From Enterobacteriaceae bacterium B14 (GTDB lineage: Bacteria; Pseudomonadota; Gammaproteobacteria; Enterobacterales; Enterobacteriaceae), in NCBI GenBank assembly GCA_000307305.1, contig DF158882.1:867495-931494 (forward strand): DNA of 64,000 nucleotides, read 5' to 3'. Both the position numbers and the translations under genes were made by a program. Below, in pieces: positions 8,437 to 17,480 of this stretch. Below the pieces are notes generated by a model that saw nothing but the letters and a program-made list of their open reading frames with translations, was not told the origin of the DNA and did no database searches. Numbering within the stretch: position 1 is the stretch's first letter; each line of letters begins with the position of its first letter.

Positions 8437-9330
8437 TTAAACGCCAGTCATCAAATTGGCTAACGCCTGAGCAGCGGGAGAAAGTGCGCGATAACGGTGC
8501 TGAACCAACCACAACTCTGTGGCAGCATCAGGCTCATTTAATGGCAGATACTTAACACCATCGACCCTTACTCGCTGGAAGGAGGCTGGCAATATTGAGA
8601 TGCCAATACCCGATGAGACAAGCCCGATAATCGTGATCGCCTCACCAACTTCCTGAGTGATATAAGGTGTGACTCCAGCCTGTTTTAGCAGTTGTAATAT
8701 TTGACCGTACAAGGCGGTACCTACTTCTCTTGCAAAGAAAACGAAAGGCTCTGAGGCAAGAGCAGCAAAGGTGAGTTGCTCTTGCGGTAGTCGCGTTAAC
8801 GGGTGATGCTCATTGACAACAGCCACGAGTGGCTCCCGTAACAAAACCTGATGTTTTAACGAGGGAGGAAGCCGAGTATTACGCATAACACCCAGCTCTA
8901 GAGTGCCTTCTAGTAGAGGTTCCAACTGCTGATTTGTATTGACCTCACTCATCCGAATATGAACGTTGGGGTAGATTTGCCTAAAAGCTTGCAGGCTATT
9001 AGAGATGATTCGGACAAAAGGCGCTGAAGAAGTAAAACCAACGGCAAATTCCCCTAACTCTCCACGGTGAGTTCTTGCTGCTTTGTCGCTAGCTTGTTCC
9101 ACACTGGCTAATATTTGATAAGTATCTTTTAGGAAAGAGTCACCTGCATGAGTGAGCCTAACATTTCTGTTATCTCTATCGAAAAGCCTTGCGGATATGC
9201 ACTCTTCAAGAATTTGTATCTGCTGGCTTAATGGGGGCTGGGAGATATTTAACCGCTCTGCCGCTCGCCCAAAATGCAGTTCTTCGGCAACAGCAACAAA
9301 GTAACGCAAGTGGCGTAATTCTATGTTCAT
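8437..9330 (-). CDS. ynfL: LysR-family transcriptional regulator YnfL
   Basis: A 297-residue LysR-type regulator. The N-terminal winged HTH (residues 1-60) begins MNIELRHLRYFVAVAEELHFGRAA and contains the recognition helix segment SQPPLSQQI. Residues about 90-295 form the substrate-binding effector domain. The gene is divergent from the MFS gene ynfM with a 126-base shared promoter region, the usual layout for a LysR regulator controlling its neighbour, and the pairing and location next to mlc match E. coli ynfL-ynfM. The inducer is not known. AT-rich sequence with TTATTA-like repeats in the gap is a plausible operator area, but I cannot point to one site. Confidence 0.87.
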   Translation of the reverse strand: MNIELRHLRYFVAVAEELHFGRAAERLNISQPPLSQQIQILEECISARLFDRDNRNVRLTHAGDSFLKDTYQILASVEQASDKAARTHRGELGEFAVGFTSSAPFVRIISNSLQAFRQIYPNVHIRMSEVNTNQQLEPLLEGTLELGVMRNTRLPPSLKHQVLLREPLVAVVNEHHPLTRLPQEQLTFAALASEPFVFFAREVGTALYGQILQLLKQAGVTPYITQEVGEAITIIGLVSSGIGISILPASFQRVRVDGVKYLPLNEPDAATELWLVQHRYRALSPAAQALANLMTGV

Positions 9331-9456
9331 GGGTTCTCTCCACAGAGGGATTGATACTTATTACATATCATTTGATTCTATTAATATATTAGACAGCAAA
9401 GTCGCAACATCCTATTCTTTTCATATTGCTAAATCTTTTTTGCTTCAAAGGTTCCC

Positions 9457-10773
9457 GTGGCTGCTTCTTCGCATACCGTGATCGATAACTCTATTCCTCT
9501 GGATGTAGAGGAGCAGAGTGTCTCACCACCGCTCGTTAAAACCACAGAAACCATCCGCTCAAGTAGAGTTAAATCACCCTTTATTGAACGTGGCTCTTCA
9601 CAGTTTACCAATGTAACTCTCGCGCTGTTTTTCGCAGGGCTTGCCACTTTCGCCTTGCTGTACTGTGTTCAGCCCATCTTACCCGTTCTTTCCAGCGATT
9701 TCGGTATTTCCCCCGCGAGCAGCAGCCTTTCACTTTCTGTATCTACCGCTATGCTCGCCTTTGGGCTGATGTTTACTGGCCCACTCTCTGATGCAATTGG
9801 GCGTAAGGCCGTCATGTCTGTTGCCCTTGCTTTGGCTGCGGTGTGTACCATCATCTGCGCATTTATGAGTAGCTGGCATGGAATCTTGATAATGAGGGCG
9901 TTGATTGGGCTTTCATTAAGCGGTGTTGCTGCTGTTGCCATGACCTATTTAAGTGAAGAAATCAGTCCTCAGTTTGTCGCCTTTTCTATGGGGCTTTATA
10001 TCAGCGGTAACTCAATTGGAGGGATGAGCGGAAGGCTAGTCACTGGCGTATTAACGGATTTTTTCTCTTGGCGAGTCGCTATTGGTTCTCTTGGCCTATT
10101 CGCTCTGATAGCTGCGTTTACATTTTGGCGAATCTTGCCTGCCTCGCGTCATTTTAGAGCGACATCATTAAGGCCGCGCACTTTACTGATCAATTTTCGC
10201 CTGCACTGGCATGATAGAGGGTTGCCTCTGTTATTTGCTGAAGGGTTTCTGTTGATGGGGTCCTTCGTCACTCTGTTTAACTATATTGGTTATCGCCTAC
10301 TTGCTGAGCCCTATTTTCTCAGCCAAGCCATGGTAGGGATTCTTTCCGTTGTTTATCTGACGGGAACATATAGCTCTCCTAAAGCGGGGTCGTTGATTAA
10401 CCGTTTTGGTCGAGGCGCAGTCCTTATTACTGCAGTCACAATTATGCTGTCAGGGTTATTGATAACGGGGTTTTCCAATATCTGGGTTATTCTTTTTGGT
10501 ATGACGCTCTTTGCTGGCGGTTTTTTTGCAGCACATACGGTAACAAGTAGCTGGATAGGACACCGAGCGCGCCGTGCTAAAGGGCAAGCTTCTTCTCTTT
10601 ATCTGCTTTGTTATTACGGTGGTTCTAGCATTGCTGGAACACTTGGCGGCGTCTTTTGGAAGAACTTTGGCTGGAATGGCATCCTCCTCTTCCTTGGAAC
10701 AATGCTAGTGATTGCGTTGTTTATTGGTCGATATCTTCACCGTCTCCCTGAATCGGTAAAGAGGCCGATATAA
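9457..10773 (+). CDS. ynfM: MFS transporter YnfM
   Basis: A 438-residue major facilitator protein with about 12 membrane segments. It begins at a GTG with AAAGG 5 bases upstream. The first about 50 residues are hydrophilic and precede segment 1, as in E. coli YnfM, which also has an extended cytoplasmic N-terminus. The loop 2-3 MFS motif is GPLSDAIGRKAVM (about 108-120). E. coli YnfM has been linked to arabinose or drug-type efflux phenotypes; the true substrate is uncertain. Divergence from ynfL suggests LysR control. The gene ends about 135 bases before tus, so transcription may run toward the Ter site. Confidence 0.87.
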   Translation: MAASSHTVIDNSIPLDVEEQSVSPPLVKTTETIRSSRVKSPFIERGSSQFTNVTLALFFAGLATFALLYCVQPILPVLSSDFGISPASSSLSLSVSTAMLAFGLMFTGPLSDAIGRKAVMSVALALAAVCTIICAFMSSWHGILIMRALIGLSLSGVAAVAMTYLSEEISPQFVAFSMGLYISGNSIGGMSGRLVTGVLTDFFSWRVAIGSLGLFALIAAFTFWRILPASRHFRATSLRPRTLLINFRLHWHDRGLPLLFAEGFLLMGSFVTLFNYIGYRLLAEPYFLSQAMVGILSVVYLTGTYSSPKAGSLINRFGRGAVLITAVTIMLSGLLITGFSNIWVILFGMTLFAGGFFAAHTVTSSWIGHRARRAKGQASSLYLLCYYGGSSIAGTLGGVFWKNFGWNGILLFLGTMLVIALFIGRYLHRLPESVKRPI

Positions 10774-10865
10774 TGAAATGCGTGGAAATCCCTCCTTCTA
10801 CGCTTATCTCCCCCTCGCCTTGTTAAGCGATGAAAGTTACTCGATCTTACAGATGTACTTCTCTT

Positions 10866-10898
10866 TATAATAAACCCAATGTATGTTGTAACTAAAAT
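10866..10898 (+). promoter_or_regulatory. Ter site overlapping the tus promoter
   Basis: Bases 10881-10896 read GTATGTTGTAACTAAA, identical over 16 bases to the core of E. coli TerB. The conserved G6 of the non-permissive face is at 10881. A perfect -10 (TATAAT, 10866-10871) lies just upstream, so Tus bound here should both block forks and repress its own gene. The tus Shine-Dalgarno begins right after it. By E. coli polarity, forks entering from the low-coordinate side would be stopped and those from the high-coordinate side would pass. Confidence 0.93.
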
Positions 10899-10907
10899 GG
10901 AGGGGAT

Positions 10908-11825
10908 ATGAATAAATATGACGCGATTGATAAGCTGAATAATGTATTTTCTGAATTAGAACAACATATTAAAGAATTTTGCTCACAGTTGCAGCAGACT
11001 GATTTGCTCTCTGCTGCCGTCTTTTCCCTGCCCGAAATAGAGAAAGGCAATGAAAATGCGCCAATTAGCCAAATTGAGGTCACTCCTTATCAGGATGAGG
11101 AGGCTTTAGCGCTTGGTTTACAACACTTTCAACGTCTTTTTATGCATCATAATGAGCATAAAACCAGTACTAAATCTGCTGTTCGTTTACCCGGTGTGCT
11201 TTGTTTTCAGGTATCTGGGGCGAAATATGTTGCTCTGAATCAGGCAATAATAGAGATCAACCGGCTTAAAGCAGAATTAGAGCATACGATTACCGTCGAA
11301 TCTGGCCTTCCTCCCGAGCAGCGCTTTGAATTTGTACATGACCGATTACACGGATTAATCACGTTAAACGCCTATCGTTCCTTGGTACTGCTGACTAACC
11401 CCTCCTCTGTTCGTTTTGGATGGGCGAATAAAAACATCATTAAAAATGTAAAAGCAGAAGAGATACTACAACAACTAGAGAAAAGCCTTGATGCTGGGCG
11501 TTCGGTTCCACCTTTTAGTCGAGAAGTGTGGGCCGATATGGTGAGTAGCGAAATGGAGGAAATTCGGCGCTTACCCTCGTATGCTCGGCTGAAGATAAAG
11601 AGGCCGGTAAAAGTTCAGCCTATCGCTCGCGTATGGTACAGCGAGATACAGAAACAAGTGCAGCATCCCTGCCCCATGCCTCTTATTGCTCTTTGTACAG
11701 ATGGCACGCCTAAAATCGGGGAGCTTGCTGATTATAATGTCGAAACCATACAGCATAAACATAAGCCCAAAGCTCAGCCTTTACGGCTCATTATTGAGCG
11801 ATTACATCTATATAGTGATGTGTGA
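10908..11825 (+). CDS. tus: Replication terminator protein Tus
   Basis: A DNA-binding protein of 305 residues (309 in E. coli) that binds Ter sites as a monomer and stops the DnaB helicase in one direction, trapping forks in the terminus. Recognisable Tus stretches include RLPGVLCFQVSG, a VRFGWANK segment (about residues 168-175) and RPVKVQPIARVWYSE in the DNA-contact region. The gene lies immediately downstream of a Ter site that overlaps its promoter, and converges on fumC, exactly the E. coli arrangement. The start at 10908 is preceded by a strong GGAGGGG Shine-Dalgarno. Autoregulation by Tus binding at its own promoter is expected from E. coli knowledge and supported by the site position. 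Confidence 0.95.
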   Translation: MNKYDAIDKLNNVFSELEQHIKEFCSQLQQTDLLSAAVFSLPEIEKGNENAPISQIEVTPYQDEEALALGLQHFQRLFMHHNEHKTSTKSAVRLPGVLCFQVSGAKYVALNQAIIEINRLKAELEHTITVESGLPPEQRFEFVHDRLHGLITLNAYRSLVLLTNPSSVRFGWANKNIIKNVKAEEILQQLEKSLDAGRSVPPFSREVWADMVSSEMEEIRRLPSYARLKIKRPVKVQPIARVWYSEIQKQVQHPCPMPLIALCTDGTPKIGELADYNVETIQHKHKPKAQPLRLIIERLHLYSDV

Positions 11826-11852
11826 TTTTTATTCAGATGTTCCACTTAATAA

Positions 11853-11890
11853 AAATCGGCCTGATTGAGCTGTAACAATCAGGCCGATTT
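11853..11890. terminator. Bidirectional terminator, tus / fumC
   Basis: A perfect 14-bp stem (AAATCGGCCTGATT / AATCAGGCCGATTT) with a 10-base loop, lying between the convergent tus and fumC genes. A/T-rich flanks on both sides suit two-way termination. Confidence 0.85.
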
Positions 11891-11925
11891 AATTTGCTTA
11901 TTGAGTGACAGTGTCACTCAAATGC

Positions 11926-13323
11926 TTATTTCTTCATACTTCCAACCATATCTTCTGGACGAACCCACTCATCAAACTGAGCTTCGGTCAAATACCCTAA
12001 GCTAAGAGCGGATGCTTTCAGTGTTAGCCCCTCTTTATGCGCTTTTTTCGCAATTTCGGCTGATTTATCATAGCCAATATGCGTGTTCAGCGCTGTAACT
12101 AACATGAGTGACTCATTTAGCAGTTGGGAGATACGGTCGCGGTTTGGTTCAATACCGATAGCGCAGTGTTCGTTGAAGCTATTCATTCCATCTGCCAGCA
12201 AGCGAATAGATTGCAGGAAGTTGTCGATCACCATTGGGCGGAAAACGTTCAACTCGAAGTTACCCGAGGCGCCACCAATATTGATAGCAACATCATTACC
12301 CATAACTTGAGCACATAGCATAGTCATGGCTTCGCACTGCGTTGGGTTGACCTTACCCGGCATAATTGAACTGCCTGGCTCGTTCTCAGGAATAGCGATC
12401 TCACCGATGCCACAACGAGGGCCAGAGGCCAGCCAACGAACATCATTGGCAATTTTCATCATTGATGCAGCTAAGCCTTTCAATGCTCCGTGAGCATGAA
12501 CCAGTGCATCCGTTGTCGCCAATGCTTCAAACTTGTTTGGTGCAGTTATAAACGGTTGCCCCGTCAATTCTGCTAACTCTTTAGCAACACGCACCGCATA
12601 TTCCGGGTGGGTATTCAACCCCGTACCTACCGCAGTACCACCCAGAGCCAATTCGCTGAGGTGAGGAATAGCGTGTTCAATATGCTTTAGGTTGTGCTCA
12701 AGCATGGCGACCCAGCCTGAGATCTCCTGGCCTAACGTTAACGGTGTGGCATCTTGTAAATGTGTACGGCCAATTTTGACGATATCCTTGAACGCTTCCG
12801 CTTTAGCAGTCAGTGTTTTATGTAGCACTTTTAATTCAGGGATAAGATGCTCACGAACAGCAATCACTGCCGCAACATGCATTGCTGTTGGGAAGACGTC
12901 GTTCGAGCTTTGGCTTTTGTTCACATCATCATTCGGATGAACTAAGCGGTTGTTACCTCTTTCACCACCTAATAGCTCACTGCCACGGTTTGCCAACACT
13001 TCATTCATATTCATGTTGGTTTGTGTGCCAGAACCCGTCTGCCAAATTGCCAGAGGAAACTCATTGCTATGCTTATCCGCTAAAACTTCATCTGCTGCCT
13101 TAATAATGGCGTTGCCTTTGTCTTCTGCTAATAAGCCTAATGACATATTAACGCTGGCAGCAGCACGCTTAACTTGAGCTAATGCGTGAATCAACGCGGT
13201 AGGCATTTTCTCTTGAGAAATGCGAAAGTGCTCTAACGAGCGTTGAGTTTGAGCACCCCACAGACTATCTGCAGGAACTTCGATCGGTCCCATTGAGTCT
13301 TTCTCAATGCGCATGGCAACCAT
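11926..13323 (-). CDS. fumC: Class II fumarate hydratase FumC
   Basis: Iron-independent fumarase (465 residues) that interconverts fumarate and L-malate in the citric acid cycle as a tetramer. The class II signature [11 protein letters not shown] is at about residues 318-328, the catalytic [11 protein letters not shown] segment at about 139-149, and [10 protein letters not shown] at about 187-196. The protein matches E. coli FumC throughout. AAAGGAG lies 6-7 bases before the ATG at 13323; an internal ATG three codons later is also possible. In E. coli FumC is induced by SoxRS and under iron limitation. I see no clear SoxS box here. No fumA lies next to it, unlike in E. coli. Confidence 0.96.
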   Translation of the reverse strand: MVAMRIEKDSMGPIEVPADSLWGAQTQRSLEHFRISQEKMPTALIHALAQVKRAAASVNMSLGLLAEDKGNAIIKAADEVLADKHSNEFPLAIWQTGSGTQTNMNMNEVLANRGSELLGGERGNNRLVHPNDDVNKSQSSNDVFPTAMHVAAVIAVREHLIPELKVLHKTLTAKAEAFKDIVKIGRTHLQDATPLTLGQEISGWVAMLEHNLKHIEHAIPHLSELALGGTAVGTGLNTHPEYAVRVAKELAELTGQPFITAPNKFEALATTDALVHAHGALKGLAASMMKIANDVRWLASGPRCGIGEIAIPENEPGSSIMPGKVNPTQCEAMTMLCAQVMGNDVAINIGGASGNFELNVFRPMVIDNFLQSIRLLADGMNSFNEHCAIGIEPNRDRISQLLNESLMLVTALNTHIGYDKSAEIAKKAHKEGLTLKASALSLGYLTEAQFDEWVRPEDMVGSMKK

Positions 13324-13680
13324 GACTTACTCCTTTAGCACTATTATCAACGATGTATAAAAGATAGGTGAATGACTTCTCAGTCATTATAACTACTTCA
13401 TTTTTACGCCAAAATCGGCATACCATAGCAAAAATGAAGCAACTTTGTTTTAAATGTTAAATCAAATCATCTAAAAAGTTACATCGCATCATCTCATATC
13501 TCACCATCGGGTTTTGAGAGCTAACCGAGCTTTTCTTCTTTCAGTTTTAAGAACAGATAGTGTCAAAACGTAACTTAATGTTGGTAAATCGTTACATAAC
13601 ACGCCACAATAGCGACTCAAATTTAACCATTAATCCAATCCCCAAATTTATGGGTCCTCTATAGAAGGATGAGCAAAGCA
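13324..13680. other. Intergenic region fumC / ydgA
   Basis: A 357-base AT-rich spacer holding the divergent fumC and ydgA promoters. A loose inverted pair (GTAAC at about 13567 and GTTAC at about 13592) is visible near the middle. I could not assign a specific regulator site. Confidence 0.5.
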
Positions 13681-15243
13681 ATGAAGAAATCTCTAGTCGC
13701 TGTAAGTATTGTTATTGCCATTGGCGCTGTTTGGGTCGGTGGTTCTTGGTATACCGGGAAAATAATCGAAACAGAAAAAGATCGCCTTATTTCTAATGCT
13801 AACGCTAAGCTGGCAGAACAATATCCGGCCTTTGGCCTGAAACTTGCTTTGACTGATTTTAAACGCGGTCTATTCAGCAGCTCAGCTAAATACACTCTTA
13901 CAACATCTCATAAAGATTACTCTGACTATAAGCTATCTTTTGTAGATACGATTTATCATGGTCCATTCCCTCTTTCACAAGTGATGAAGTTTAACCTTGT
14001 GCCGCGTATGGCCAGTATCTCCACAACACTAGAGAAACCATCTGAAAACGATCCTGTTTTTGCAATAACTAACGGTGCACCGCCATTTAGTGCGCAAACT
14101 AATGTCAGCTACAGCAAAAATTTTGATACCTCGGTTAAAATTTCACCCATAAATTATCAAAATGACAAGGTCTCTATCGACACAGGTAATGCACTGTTAG
14201 ATATGTCATTTACTAATGGGCAAAAAGATTCCACCGGTGACTTATCCATTGGCAATATCTCTATTGTTGACAAGGAAGAAAACACGGTAATTGTTTTCAG
14301 TGATAACGTGATTAGCAGCGAGCTTAATGACAGCAATCTTGGTTTTAGCTTGGGCCACCAAAAGTGGGTATCTAAAAACTTCTCTATCGGGAAACAGGGT
14401 AACAGCAGTAAAGTTTTCTCTATTGATAACTTTGTTACCGATGTAACTCTCGCCGAAGCAACACCTAAATCATTAAATGTCGATGTCAGTTATTCTTTTG
14501 ATGCGTTAAATATACTGAGCAAAAACTTTGGTTCTGGTCAGTTTGCTATCAATTTTAAGAAGCTGGATGCTAAGAGCATTCAAAACTACATTGACGAAGT
14601 CAATAAATTGAATAAAGAAATGCTTGAGAATAATGGGGATTTCATCTCTGATGAGTATCAAGCTGAAACGATGAGTGTCGCCGAAAAAACTGCACTATCG
14701 CTGTTACAACATAATCCTGAAATCAGTATCGCCCCACTTTCGCTAAAGAATGATAAAGGCGAGAGTACGTACACACTGGATATTAAATTCCAGCCTGAGG
14801 CAACTGCAGCAAACAACGATAAAATTCCTGAAGTATTTCGTATTTTCAAAGATATAAAAATGAATTTGACGCTCTCAAAACCGATGGTCACTGAACTTAT
14901 GACCCAAAGCTTAGAGCTGAAAGACAGTTTATCTCGAGAAGAAGCAGCACAAATGGCTGAGTCAGAACTTGCGAAAGCCTTAAGTATGATTGGGCTGTTG
15001 AACCTAGTCACTATCGAAGACAAAAAAATCACAATGAATTTCAACTACGCCGATGGCATGATCGAGCTTAACAAGAGCAAGTTCGAAGCCAGTACACTGA
15101 TACAGCAAATGAGTATGCTGATGGGCCTTGGCGGTGGTATAAATTTGGACGAATATGATGATAGTGATGACAGCAATGAAGGTGAAGACTCTCCTGCACT
15201 AACGCCGGATGTGCCTGCTGATTCAGAGGCTACAGAAGAATAA
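13681..15243 (+). CDS. ydgA: YdgA family (DUF945) inner-membrane-anchored protein
   Basis: A 520-residue protein (E. coli YdgA has 502) with a single N-terminal membrane anchor (residues about 4-22) and a large periplasmic domain. The start MKKSLVAVSIVIAIGAVWVGG and the YTGKIIETE segment match E. coli YdgA. The motif HGPFPLSQVMKFNLVPRMASI-TTLEK (about 105-130) is the most conserved part of the family. The ATG at 13681 has AAGGA about 10 bases upstream, whereas the in-frame ATG at 13669 would be too close to it. The C-terminal tail (last about 25 residues) is very acidic (DEYDDSDDSNEGED) and is not in E. coli. In E. coli YdgA is a dimeric envelope protein of unclear function. Confidence 0.88.
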   Translation: MKKSLVAVSIVIAIGAVWVGGSWYTGKIIETEKDRLISNANAKLAEQYPAFGLKLALTDFKRGLFSSSAKYTLTTSHKDYSDYKLSFVDTIYHGPFPLSQVMKFNLVPRMASISTTLEKPSENDPVFAITNGAPPFSAQTNVSYSKNFDTSVKISPINYQNDKVSIDTGNALLDMSFTNGQKDSTGDLSIGNISIVDKEENTVIVFSDNVISSELNDSNLGFSLGHQKWVSKNFSIGKQGNSSKVFSIDNFVTDVTLAEATPKSLNVDVSYSFDALNILSKNFGSGQFAINFKKLDAKSIQNYIDEVNKLNKEMLENNGDFISDEYQAETMSVAEKTALSLLQHNPEISIAPLSLKNDKGESTYTLDIKFQPEATAANNDKIPEVFRIFKDIKMNLTLSKPMVTELMTQSLELKDSLSREEAAQMAESELAKALSMIGLLNLVTIEDKKITMNFNYADGMIELNKSKFEASTLIQQMSMLMGLGGGINLDEYDDSDDSNEGEDSPALTPDVPADSEATEE

Positions 15244-15281
15244 GCGTTTTATTATTTCGATACGCTATTTGAGATCATCAC

Positions 15282-15308
15282 AACACCCCTTCTGGGGTGT
15301 TGTTTTTT
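15282..15308 (+). terminator. Terminator after ydgA
   Basis: Stem AACACCCC / GGGGTGTT with a TTCT loop, followed by TGTTTTTTAT. It ends the ydgA transcript. The convergent symporter gene stops two bases further on. Confidence 0.85.
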
Positions 15309-15309
15309 A

Positions 15310-16302
15310 TTAGGCTATTTTCTTCTCCTGTTGCACTTGCATCTTCTTCGCATAACGTTGAGCTAGCACAGCACACACCATTAATTGAATTTGATGAAAA
15401 AGCATCAGAGGCAATACCATAATACCGACGCTGGCTACGGGGAAAAGTACGTTCGCCATTGGAATACCATTCGCTAGGCTCTTTTTTGACCCACAAAAGA
15501 CGATAGTGATTTCATCTTCTGTGCTAAATCCGAATCGACGAGCAACATAAGTATTCACCACAAGGACTATCGTTAATAGCACGACACTTACGGCAATAAT
15601 AATCGCCAGATCAACCACGTTGACTTTGTGCCAAAGCCCTTCTACAACCGCTGCGCTGAATGCGGTATAGACCACCAGAAGTATTGAGGATCGGTCAGTC
15701 ATATTGATTAATTTTTTGTGCCTCTCAACCCAACCTGCAATCAGCGGACGGGATAAATGCCCAACAATGAACGGCACCATGAGTTGCAGAATAATGGAGC
15801 CAATAGCATGTAATGTATCGGTTTGCCCCCCTTGGGTATGCATTAATAACCCAACTAATATCGGGGAAAGAAATATGCCTAAAATACTCGATGCTGAGGC
15901 ACTACAGACCGCTGCTGCCACATTACCACCGGCTAATGAAGTGTAAGCAATAGCTGATTGCACCGTAGCAGGAAGTGCACATAAATAGAGAAAACCCAGG
16001 TAAATTTCCGGGGGCATTACACGGGGTACACCAAAACTCATGGCGATACCTAATAAAGGGAAGAGTAAAAAGGTACTCAAAAATATAACGATATGAAGAC
16101 GCCAATGCCTCATACCTGCAAAGATAGCTGCTCGTGAAAGTTTGGCACCATGCATAAAAAAGAGTAACGCAATGGCGGCTGTCGTGAGATGTCCAAGAAC
16201 GGTTTTTGTTATGCCTTCGGCAGGAAACAGCGAAGCCACAATGACAACGACAATTAATATCAGTAAAAAGCGATCAATACGTACACTTCGTAACCAAGAC
16301 AT
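15310..16302 (-). CDS. Bile acid:sodium symporter family protein (YfeH-like)
   Basis: A 330-residue inner-membrane carrier of the SBF-like/BASS superfamily with about 9-10 hydrophobic segments. It matches E. coli YfeH in the blocks LTTAAIALLFFMHGAKLSR (about 39-57), LPATVQSAIAYTSLAGGNVA (about 107-126) and CGSKKSLANGIPMANVLFP (about 275-293). The substrate is unknown; relatives move organic anions with sodium. The chosen ATG (16302, MSWLR) has AAAGGA 9 bases upstream. ATGs at 16311 and 16329 are in frame but less well spaced. It sits alone between ydgA and ribE, a place where E. coli has other genes, so it may have moved here. It is convergent with ydgA. Confidence 0.85.
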   Translation of the reverse strand: MSWLRSVRIDRFLLILIVVVIVASLFPAEGITKTVLGHLTTAAIALLFFMHGAKLSRAAIFAGMRHWRLHIVIFLSTFLLFPLLGIAMSFGVPRVMPPEIYLGFLYLCALPATVQSAIAYTSLAGGNVAAAVCSASASSILGIFLSPILVGLLMHTQGGQTDTLHAIGSIILQLMVPFIVGHLSRPLIAGWVERHKKLINMTDRSSILLVVYTAFSAAVVEGLWHKVNVVDLAIIIAVSVVLLTIVLVVNTYVARRFGFSTEDEITIVFCGSKKSLANGIPMANVLFPVASVGIMVLPLMLFHQIQLMVCAVLAQRYAKKMQVQQEKKIA

Positions 16303-16631
16303 CTTTAACATTCCTTTCCGACAGGCCATTAGGCAACATCAGTATGGCTGCCTAATACGTACGCAAAATAAATGGATGGAGGGTAATAAAAGCAGGCTAT
16401 TTCATATCATCGCGTGATCACGCGCTAACCAATAGCACGTTCAATATTAAAACTGTTATTCGTTTTTTTCCTATTCCCTTCGTAAAAATAGCACAATTTG
16501 AACATATTGATTTTTGCCTTTTCCAATATGAATTGTGGGAATAGTCGGTGGGTACTAGATGGGAGGATGAGGAAGTTTGGTTATATCGCCACCAACTTTA
16601 AGGTGGCGATCATCATTTTATGCAGGGGATT
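16303..16631. other. Intergenic region with a 14-bp palindrome
   Basis: A 329-base spacer between the symporter start and the ribE end. It contains the perfect palindrome CGCGTGATCACGCG at 16411-16424, about 110 bases upstream of the symporter start, and a shorter hairpin GCCACC / GGTGGC at about 16589-16608 beyond the ribE end. The palindrome looks like an operator but I do not recognise the regulator. Confidence 0.5.
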
Positions 16632-17246
16632 TTATCCCTTTTTTTTATCTACCAGCACACGTTCAACGGTGTCGACAATGGCTTGAGTTTGAGGATCTAT
16701 TTCAATATTCACCACACTACCCAAGCGCTTACTTCCTAGCGTCGTTCGTTCTAGCGTTTCTGGTATTAAAAATACGCAGAATTTGTTCTTCAAAACATCC
16801 CCTATCGTCAAGCTAATGCCATCAATACCGATATAACCTTTATGAAGGACATACTTCATCACATTTTCGGGCATGCTAAACCAGATTTGCCGGTTGTTTT
16901 CTGACTGCAGAATTTTAACAATTTCCGCAGTACAAACGATATGACCAGACATTTGATGCCCGCCAATCTCATCGCCAAATTTTGCTGCCCGCTCAAGATT
17001 AACCCGATCACCAAGCGCTAATTGCCCAAGGTTTGTCACCCTCAGCGTCTCTTTCATTAAATCAAAACTGATTTTGTCACCGTTAATTTCCGTCACCGTC
17101 AAGCAACAACCGTTATGCGCAACAGAAGCACCCAATTCCAGATGGGGTAATAGCTCAGGGGGAAGTTGCAATACATGAGTGCGGAAATTAGATTTTTCAT
17201 CGACGGCAATCAATGGAGCCGTTCCTTGCACAATACCGGTAAACAT
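16632..17246 (-). CDS. ribE: Riboflavin synthase alpha chain
   Basis: Last enzyme of riboflavin synthesis (called ribC in E. coli): two molecules of 6,7-dimethyl-8-ribityllumazine are dismutated to riboflavin. The 204-residue chain has the two tandem lumazine-binding barrels. It begins MFTGIVQG, the family hallmark. The first barrel contains [16 protein letters not shown] (about 39-54) and the second [12 protein letters not shown] (about 134-145). A helical tail (IDTVERVL) supports trimer formation. E. coli has the gene divergent from mdtK, as here. No FMN riboswitch is visible upstream, as expected, because in this group the riboswitch controls ribB. Confidence 0.95.
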   Translation of the reverse strand: MFTGIVQGTAPLIAVDEKSNFRTHVLQLPPELLPHLELGASVAHNGCCLTVTEINGDKISFDLMKETLRVTNLGQLALGDRVNLERAAKFGDEIGGHQMSGHIVCTAEIVKILQSENNRQIWFSMPENVMKYVLHKGYIGIDGISLTIGDVLKNKFCVFLIPETLERTTLGSKRLGSVVNIEIDPQTQAIVDTVERVLVDKKKG

Positions 17247-17480
17247 ACGGCAGGCCTCTTTTAGATAGTACGATGCTAATTATATTCTCTTTTCAGTTTG
17301 CCCCATTACATAAAAAAACGAAAATCTTTATTCGATATTGGGGTGATTCTGCTGTGTTATCCCCCATTGATTGGATAAGCAAGGTGAAACAGGTACAATC
17401 GCGCCTTCATTTATTCTACTGTTATCTCCGCATTTATTTGTGGTGATATCTTATTCGCTCAAAAATTAAAAGGTGCATAC

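Noticed and set aside
14658..15044. 128-codon minus frame inside ydgA
   Set aside because: Antisense shadow of a conserved gene.
16622..16650. GGGATTTTATCCC followed by eight T as a terminator
   Set aside because: It faces the plus strand, where no gene upstream would use it, and it overlaps the ribE coding end.
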